From positions 1 to 7,878 of the forward strand of contig UPZS01000060.1 of the NCBI GenBank assembly GCA_900538905.1: a stretch of 7,878 nucleotides of DNA, written 5' to 3'. This document shows, one piece after another, positions 4,502 to 7,878 of this stretch (within the stretch, counting starts at the first letter, position 1; each line of letters begins with the position of its first letter). This stretch comes from an uncultured Sutterella sp. Its GTDB lineage: Bacteria > Pseudomonadota > Gammaproteobacteria > Burkholderiales > Burkholderiaceae_F. A program made the position numbers and the translations under genes. The notes beneath the pieces were generated by a model that did not search any database, was not told the origin of the DNA, and was given only the letters and a program-made list of their open reading frames with translations.

Positions 4502-6502
4502 TTAGAACACCGAGCTTACGGTGCGCTTGTTGTTATAGTTGCCGGGAATCGGACGCGGTGTCACGACAGCATAGATGCGGTAGCAGCGCATACAGCGCTG
4601 AGCCTCGAGCCGGGCCTGTTCGTCCGTAAACGTAAGATCAACTTCGCAGAAGTTCTTTTCGCGATCTTGCACAGCAATATGCGGAACCTTTTGTCGCGGT
4701 GCAGTGCGCACCGGGGTAACGGGTTCAATGTCTTCGAGAAGCTTGCAGTCGCGGATGATTTCACCCATGCGAGAGCGCGGCGTGAAGCCCACGGAACCGC
4801 GAGAGAGGTATTCGTCAATCGAGTACGCTGCTTTTTCGCCCTGAGACAAACCACCGATGAGCGTGGTCGGACCGGTTGCGCAGTCGCCGCCGGCAAATAC
4901 GCCCGGGCGCGTTGTGGCAAGAGCCGGTGTCACCGAAATGGTACCCCAACGATTCAGAAGTACACCGTCGGCTTCGCTGAAAACGTCGCGCTCAACTTTT
5001 TGTCCAATGGCGGCGATGACCGTAGCGCATGACAGATCGAATTCGCTGCCTTCGACCGGGCGCACACCGCGGCGGCCGCGGGCATCTTTTTCGGTGAGCT
5101 CCATCTTGGTCAGACGAACTCCGGTGACATGCCCTTCTTCGCCGCTGATGGCCACCGGGTTGGTGAGGAAGTGAAATTCAACGCCTTCGTCAATGGCCGC
5201 ATCAATTTCTTCTTGATCGGCCGAGGCTTCGTTGCGGGTGCGACGGTAGACAACGTGTACCTTGCCCGAGGCAATACGGCGTGCCGATCGGCAACAGTCC
5301 ATGGCCACATTGCCGCAACCGACGACAACCACGTCGCCTTCGAGCGTAGGCGTTTTCCCTTCGGATAGTTGGGTCTCGACGTTCAAAAGGAAGTCGATGC
5401 CATTTTGGTAACCGGACAGAGAACGGTTTTCACCGGGCAACCCCAAATAGGCGCCTTCAGCGCAACCAATGCCGAGGAATACGGCGGCGTATCCTTCTTC
5501 AAAGAGACTCGAAACAGAGAAGTCCTTACCCAGGCGCTTGCCGTAGTGCCAGACGCCGCCGAGTTCGGTGATGGCATCCGTTTCCTGCTGCAGCAGGCCC
5601 TTGGGCAGGCGATACGGCGGAATGCCGCGCAAAGCCATACCCCCTGCTTTTGTATCCTTGTCGTAGATGTCGACCGGATACCCCATCAAAAGCAGGTGGT
5701 AAGCACAGTTAAGCCCTGCAGGACCGGCACCCACGACGGCGACGCGAGCTTTGCTGCGATCCACTGTGGGCTTCATGCCGTTGAAGAGTTCATGAATCGG
5801 CACGCCCGTGTTGTCGCTTACCCATCGTTTGATGTCTCGAATGGCTATGGGCTTGTCGACTTCGTTTCGGCGACAGGCCGCTTCGCAGGGGCGTACGCAC
5901 ACGCGGCCGCAGGTGGCGACCAGCGGATAGTGATTGAGCAAAACCCCTGCGGCGAGTTCCGGATGTCCGTCGCGCACGTAGTCAATGTATCGCGGCACAT
6001 TGACATGAGCCGGGCAGGCTTCGATGCATTTGGCCGTGATCGTCACGAACATATCACCGCGCATGGCTTCTGCGGTTTCAAAGAGGCGTTCGCGGAAGTG
6101 TTTCATGGCTCCCACAAAGGCCGCGGGTGCAGTGCGGCCGATGCCGCAAAGACTCGTGAGCATCATCTGCTCGGCGGACTCATAGATATGGTCCCAGTCA
6201 ACGGCGGCGCCTCGTCCTTCAACCAGATCGCGCAGGGCGAGTTCAATGAGTCTAGAACCCGTACGGCAAGGTGTGCAGCGACCGCAGGAAGCCTCCGACA
6301 CTTTCTCGTAATAGCGCAGCAAAACGCCGGCAAGACTCACGGAATCGTCAAACACCAGAAATCCGGCGTTCCCAATGATAACGTCAATCGGATTGCCGGG
6401 ATTGAAGTTCATGAGGGCCTTGAGGTCAAGTCCCTCCGGGGTCTTGTCGTTGCCCAGTGTGTTGTCGTACTTGATCCCGTTCCATACGCCGTAGCGGACC
6501 AT
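4502..6502 (-). CDS. NuoF/GltD fusion: NAD(P)H-dependent FAD iron-sulfur electron-transfer subunit
   Basis: This is a 666-residue protein. Residues about 1-140 match only the C-terminal part of NuoF/HydB: the end of the SLBB region and the [4Fe-4S] motif ASCGRCTPCR (C73, C76, C79, with C119). The FMN/NADH-binding Rossmann part is absent. Residues about 150-240 are the GltD-type Fe-S domain (C159, C163, C198, C202, C206, C210). Residues about 250-570 are the FAD/NAD(P) oxidoreductase: GAGPAG at 258-263 for FAD, GCGNVAMD at 395-402 for the nucleotide, the YRR pair R420/R421 that fits NADPH, and GGD at 538-540. A lone CMRC (637-640) ends it. I chose the ATG at 6502 because AGGAG stands eight bases before it; a longer frame starts at 6628 but lacks this support. 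It is first in the operon, 19 bases before hydA. It probably passes electrons between NAD(P)H and the hydrogenase. An SfrB-like or glutamate-synthase-like annotation is also possible. Confidence 0.9.
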   Translation of the reverse strand: MVRYGVWNGIKYDNTLGNDKTPEGLDLKALMNFNPGNPIDVIIGNAGFLVFDDSVSLAGVLLRYYEKVSEASCGRCTPCRTGSRLIELALRDLVEGRGAAVDWDHIYESAEQMMLTSLCGIGRTAPAAFVGAMKHFRERLFETAEAMRGDMFVTITAKCIEACPAHVNVPRYIDYVRDGHPELAAGVLLNHYPLVATCGRVCVRPCEAACRRNEVDKPIAIRDIKRWVSDNTGVPIHELFNGMKPTVDRSKARVAVVGAGPAGLNCAYHLLLMGYPVDIYDKDTKAGGMALRGIPPYRLPKGLLQQETDAITELGGVWHYGKRLGKDFSVSSLFEEGYAAVFLGIGCAEGAYLGLPGENRSLSGYQNGIDFLLNVETQLSEGKTPTLEGDVVVVGCGNVAMDCCRSARRIASGKVHVVYRRTRNEASADQEEIDAAIDEGVEFHFLTNPVAISGEEGHVTGVRLTKMELTEKDARGRRGVRPVEGSEFDLSCATVIAAIGQKVERDVFSEADGVLLNRWGTISVTPALATTRPGVFAGGDCATGPTTLIGGLSQGEKAAYSIDEYLSRGSVGFTPRSRMGEIIRDCKLLEDIEPVTPVRTAPRQKVPHIAVQDREKNFCEVDLTFTDEQARLEAQRCMRCYRIYAVVTPRPIPGNYNNKRTVSSVF

Positions 6503-6599
6503 TTGTTTCTCTCCTGTTGCAGAGATTTCGTTGCCGGGTGGAAACGAAAGGGCATAGCCGGTGCGGGGTTGTTTTTTTGCTGCTTCCGGAAGCCCGCCT
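6503..6599 (-). other. Leader of the hydrogenase operon with two inverted repeats
   Basis: This is the predicted untranslated leader, about 90 bases long. It holds TTTCGTT (6526-6532) and AACGAAA (6543-6549), a perfect seven-base inverted repeat with a ten-base loop, 24-47 bases upstream of the start codon. It also holds the perfect 12-base palindrome GCTTCCGGAAGC (6582-6593) at the predicted transcription start. GCGGG (6563-6567) and CCCGC (6593-6597) could close a larger hairpin around the region between them. The Shine-Dalgarno sequence (AGGAGA on the minus strand, about 6510-6515) lies outside these structures. They may be operators or RNA control elements. Confidence 0.4.
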
Positions 6600-6628
6600 T
6601 TGATAAAAGGCCTCAAAAAGATTGGCAA
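6600..6628 (-). promoter_or_regulatory. Candidate sigma-70 promoter of the hydrogenase operon
   Basis: Read on the minus strand, TTGCCA (6623-6628, 5 of 6 consensus bases) and TATCAA (6600-6605, 4 of 6) are separated by exactly 17 bases. Transcription would begin near 6593, leaving a leader of about 90 bases before the ATG at 6502. I found no clear FNR (TTGAT-N4-ATCAA) or Rex-type site, so the redox control expected for such an operon is not visible as a known motif. Confidence 0.5.
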
Positions 6629-6795
6629 ATTGTACTGAAAAGCGGCTCAGGGAAAAGGTCGACTTTACGAGTCGTCACTGATCCTGACCGCCGTTATTTG
6701 TTTGTCTAGGATTATAGGGACGTAGCTATTTACAATCAAATAACTATTATTTTTGAATTTTGATAGATGGGAAGTTATTCTTCGAGTTTTATCTG
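6629..6795. other. Divergent intergenic region, AT-rich toward the right
   Basis: This stretch lies between the hydrogenase promoter and the rightward phosphopantetheinyl transferase gene. It contains a small inverted repeat, CGACT-ttacg-AGTCG (6660-6674), then a strongly AT-rich part from about 6691. A loose inverted repeat, ATCAAA (6735-6740) with TTTGAT (6759-6764), flanks the AT-rich core. The promoter of the rightward gene must lie here, but no -35/-10 pair with good spacing stands out. TTTACA at 6729-6734 is a possible -35 box without a convincing partner. Confidence 0.45.
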
Positions 6796-7536
6796 ATGCG
6801 CTCTACGGCGGCTCTGTGTCATCATTCTCATATGACCTCTCACAATTCTTCCCATTCAGTCCCCACGCTGCGTTTGGCTGTGGCTCCTCACGCAGAATCG
6901 TTGCCTGGCGATCGGCTTCTGGCGAATGTCAGTGCGGAGGCTCTTCTGCGCGCCGCTTCTTTTCTAAGTCCAAAACGTCGATTGGAGTTTCTCTGGTCGC
7001 GTGTGTTGCTTGCCAAATTGCTGGAAAACGAACCGCAGGCCGCCGTTATAGAGATCCCTCCTCGGTCCCCTCGTATTGAAGGCGCGGATGTTTCGGAAAC
7101 CTCAATTTCCCATACAAAGACATGGATCGGGGCAATCGTAAGTTCCGTGCCTGTGGGTATTGATATGGAAGTGATGCGACCGAGTCGTGTGAATGAAGCA
7201 ATATTTACCCGGCTATTTGATAAGCGTCATTGGGATGCGGCGGAAAACCGAGTGGCCGACTTCTATTGTTTCTTCGGTATGTACGAATCGGCTGTGAAGA
7301 TGAATGTGCCGTTCTGCTCGGCATGCGATCGCCCGTACGTCGGTCATTGCGCTCAGAGCGCGGCGTCGGTACGTTTTTTCAGCGATGGGCAAACACTACT
7401 TACTGTGGTGACGGCAGAACCGGTTCAGCTCGAGATTTGTCAATTTGAGGTTGGACCGGACGCCCAGGAACTCATCGCAACCGATGCTCTTGCATTTATC
7501 CCTGTTGAGGGCCCTGCTTGCCTGCGGAGAGTCTGA
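6796..7536 (+). CDS. 4'-phosphopantetheinyl transferase superfamily protein (divergent)
   Basis: This is a 246-residue protein of Sfp/AcpT-like size. Such enzymes move phosphopantetheine from CoA to a serine of acyl- or peptidyl-carrier proteins. The core motifs are SISH (103-106, the usual SxSH before the first metal site), GIDME (D123 and E125, metal ligands) and YESAVK (E164 and K168), which matches the WxxKEAxxK motif. In that motif the Trp is Phe160 and the first Lys is Tyr163, so the protein is divergent, though the acidic metal ligands persist. Residues about 20-70 resemble the N-terminal half of Sfp-type enzymes (an R-LEFLWSR-L pattern). The start is uncertain: 6760 (TTG), 6796 and 6832 (ATG) are all in frame and none has a Shine-Dalgarno sequence. 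No carrier-protein or synthase gene lies in the window, so its target is unknown. It is transcribed away from the hydrogenase operon and ends before a terminator. Confidence 0.75.
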   Translation: MRSTAALCHHSHMTSHNSSHSVPTLRLAVAPHAESLPGDRLLANVSAEALLRAASFLSPKRRLEFLWSRVLLAKLLENEPQAAVIEIPPRSPRIEGADVSETSISHTKTWIGAIVSSVPVGIDMEVMRPSRVNEAIFTRLFDKRHWDAAENRVADFYCFFGMYESAVKMNVPFCSACDRPYVGHCAQSAASVRFFSDGQTLLTVVTAEPVQLEICQFEVGPDAQELIATDALAFIPVEGPACLRRV

Positions 7537-7553
7537 AGATTCGGGGCCAAATA

Positions 7554-7589
7554 GCAAAAAGCCTGTGTTAACGAGACAGGCTTTTTTGC
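7554..7589. terminator. Bidirectional Rho-independent terminator
   Basis: AAAAAGCCTGT (7556-7566) pairs perfectly with ACAGGCTTTTT (7576-7586) around a nine-base loop. A T-run (7582-7587) lies on the right and an A-run on the left. GC at 7554-7555 and 7588-7589 could extend the stem past a one-base bulge. It lies 17 bases after the transferase stop and 18 bases before the stop of the leftward membrane-protein gene, so it serves both. Confidence 0.92.
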
Positions 7590-7607
7590 TTTGAAGAAGA
7601 CAAAAAG

Positions 7608-7878
7608 TTATTTGCGCTTCTTGCGTCCAACCTTGACTTCCTCAATCTTGCCGGACTTAAAGGCAAGTTCGCGCCAGGTCTTGCGGGCGAAGATGAGAAT
7701 GCCGTAGACGACCATGGCAATACCAAGTCCCAACAAGGTGGCTGTAAAGAATGACTTCTGATAGAAGAGCACCGCGGTCACCATGCCAACCACGACAGCG
7801 ACGGCTTCGGGCCAGCCCATGCCGGGCTTACGCTTTTCCAGACCGAAATCTGCGCTGGAGCATTCTTCAAGCGAAATC
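7608..7878 (-). CDS. Small membrane protein of unknown function, N-terminus beyond the window
   Basis: The leftward frame is open from the right edge to TAA at 7608-7610, giving at least 89 residues. The visible part starts with a polar stretch containing SLEECSSADFGLEKRKPG. Two hydrophobic helices follow: one of about 20 residues beginning at GWPEAVAVV, and one around FFTATLLGLGIAMVVYG. A lysine/arginine-rich tail ends in GRKKRK, which by the positive-inside rule would be cytoplasmic, so both ends would be cytoplasmic in a hairpin. An internal ATG at 7820 could start a 70-residue protein, but it has no ribosome site and the frame continues upstream without a stop, so I treat the gene as truncated by the window. 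I do not recognise the family. Confidence 0.7.
   Translation of the reverse strand, partial: ISLEECSSADFGLEKRKPGMGWPEAVAVVVGMVTAVLFYQKSFFTATLLGLGIAMVVYGILIFARKTWRELAFKSGKIEEVKVGRKKRK

Noticed and set aside
4415..5032. A 205-codon plus-strand frame across the hydrogenase-flavoprotein junction
   Set aside because: It overlaps both real genes antisense, has no ribosome site and no recognisable motif.
6600..6616. FNR-like half-site TTGAT near the hydrogenase promoter
   Set aside because: The second half-site ATCAA is missing at the required four-base spacing (GGCCT is found instead).
6503..6628. N-terminal extension of the flavoprotein to an upstream ATG at 6628
   Set aside because: The extra 42 residues match nothing, overlap the candidate promoter and leader, and lack a ribosome site, whereas the ATG at 6502 has AGGAG at good distance.
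5369..6709. A 446-codon open frame on the plus strand opposite the flavoprotein gene
   Set aside because: The minus strand encodes an unmistakable NuoF/GltD protein with ordered cofactor motifs. The plus frame shows no domain and mirrors its codon bias, so it is an antisense shadow.
6753..7079. A 108-codon plus-strand frame overlapping the transferase gene
   Set aside because: It is an alternative frame of the gene whose other frame carries SISH, GIDME and the ESAVK motif, and it has no family features.

Overview
The window is bacterial chromosomal DNA of mixed base composition: AT-rich spacers surround moderately GC-rich genes. The longest unit encodes an [FeFe] hydrogenase and a GltD-like flavoprotein, so the organism is very probably a strict or facultative anaerobe. 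HipBA of the common proteobacterial class, long Gram-negative-style spacers and an Sfp/AcpT-type phosphopantetheinyl transferase would suit an anaerobic gut proteobacterium such as a member of Sutterellaceae. No rRNA or other marker gene is present, so that placement is tentative.

Layout. Bases 1-121 may hold the last codons of a rightward gene. Bases 122-532 are an AT-rich spacer ending in a promoter and inverted repeats in front of hipB. hipB (533-829) and hipA (832-2118) form a tight rightward pair. After a 69-base AT-rich gap comes a small dCMP/cytidine-type deaminase (2188-2604). A bidirectional terminator (2629-2666) separates it from the convergent leftward hydrogenase operon. That operon starts with a NuoF/GltD fusion flavoprotein (6502 to 4502), followed 19 bases later by a CpI-like [FeFe] hydrogenase (4482 to 2689). 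A phosphopantetheinyl transferase (about 6796-7536) runs divergently from the operon. A second bidirectional terminator (7556-7587) lies between it and the end of a leftward small membrane protein that runs off the right edge.

How the genes work together. The flavoprotein has a pyridine-nucleotide site, FAD and several Fe-S motifs but lacks the FMN domain of NuoF. The hydrogenase has a complete Fe-S relay and H-cluster. Together they look like a two-subunit NAD(P)H:H2 oxidoreductase, the arrangement I recall as the glutamate-synthase-linked (A2) [FeFe] class. The maturases HydE, HydF and HydG are not here and must be elsewhere.

The most unusual item is hipA. It is full length, uninterrupted and closely coupled to an antitoxin-like gene. 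Every kinase residue that I can place by motif alignment is replaced: the autophosphorylated serine, the ATP lysine, the catalytic aspartate, the HxxN residues and the metal aspartate. It reads as a HipA pseudokinase. Its downstream neighbour is a phage-type nucleotide deaminase, so this stretch has the character of an accessory locus.
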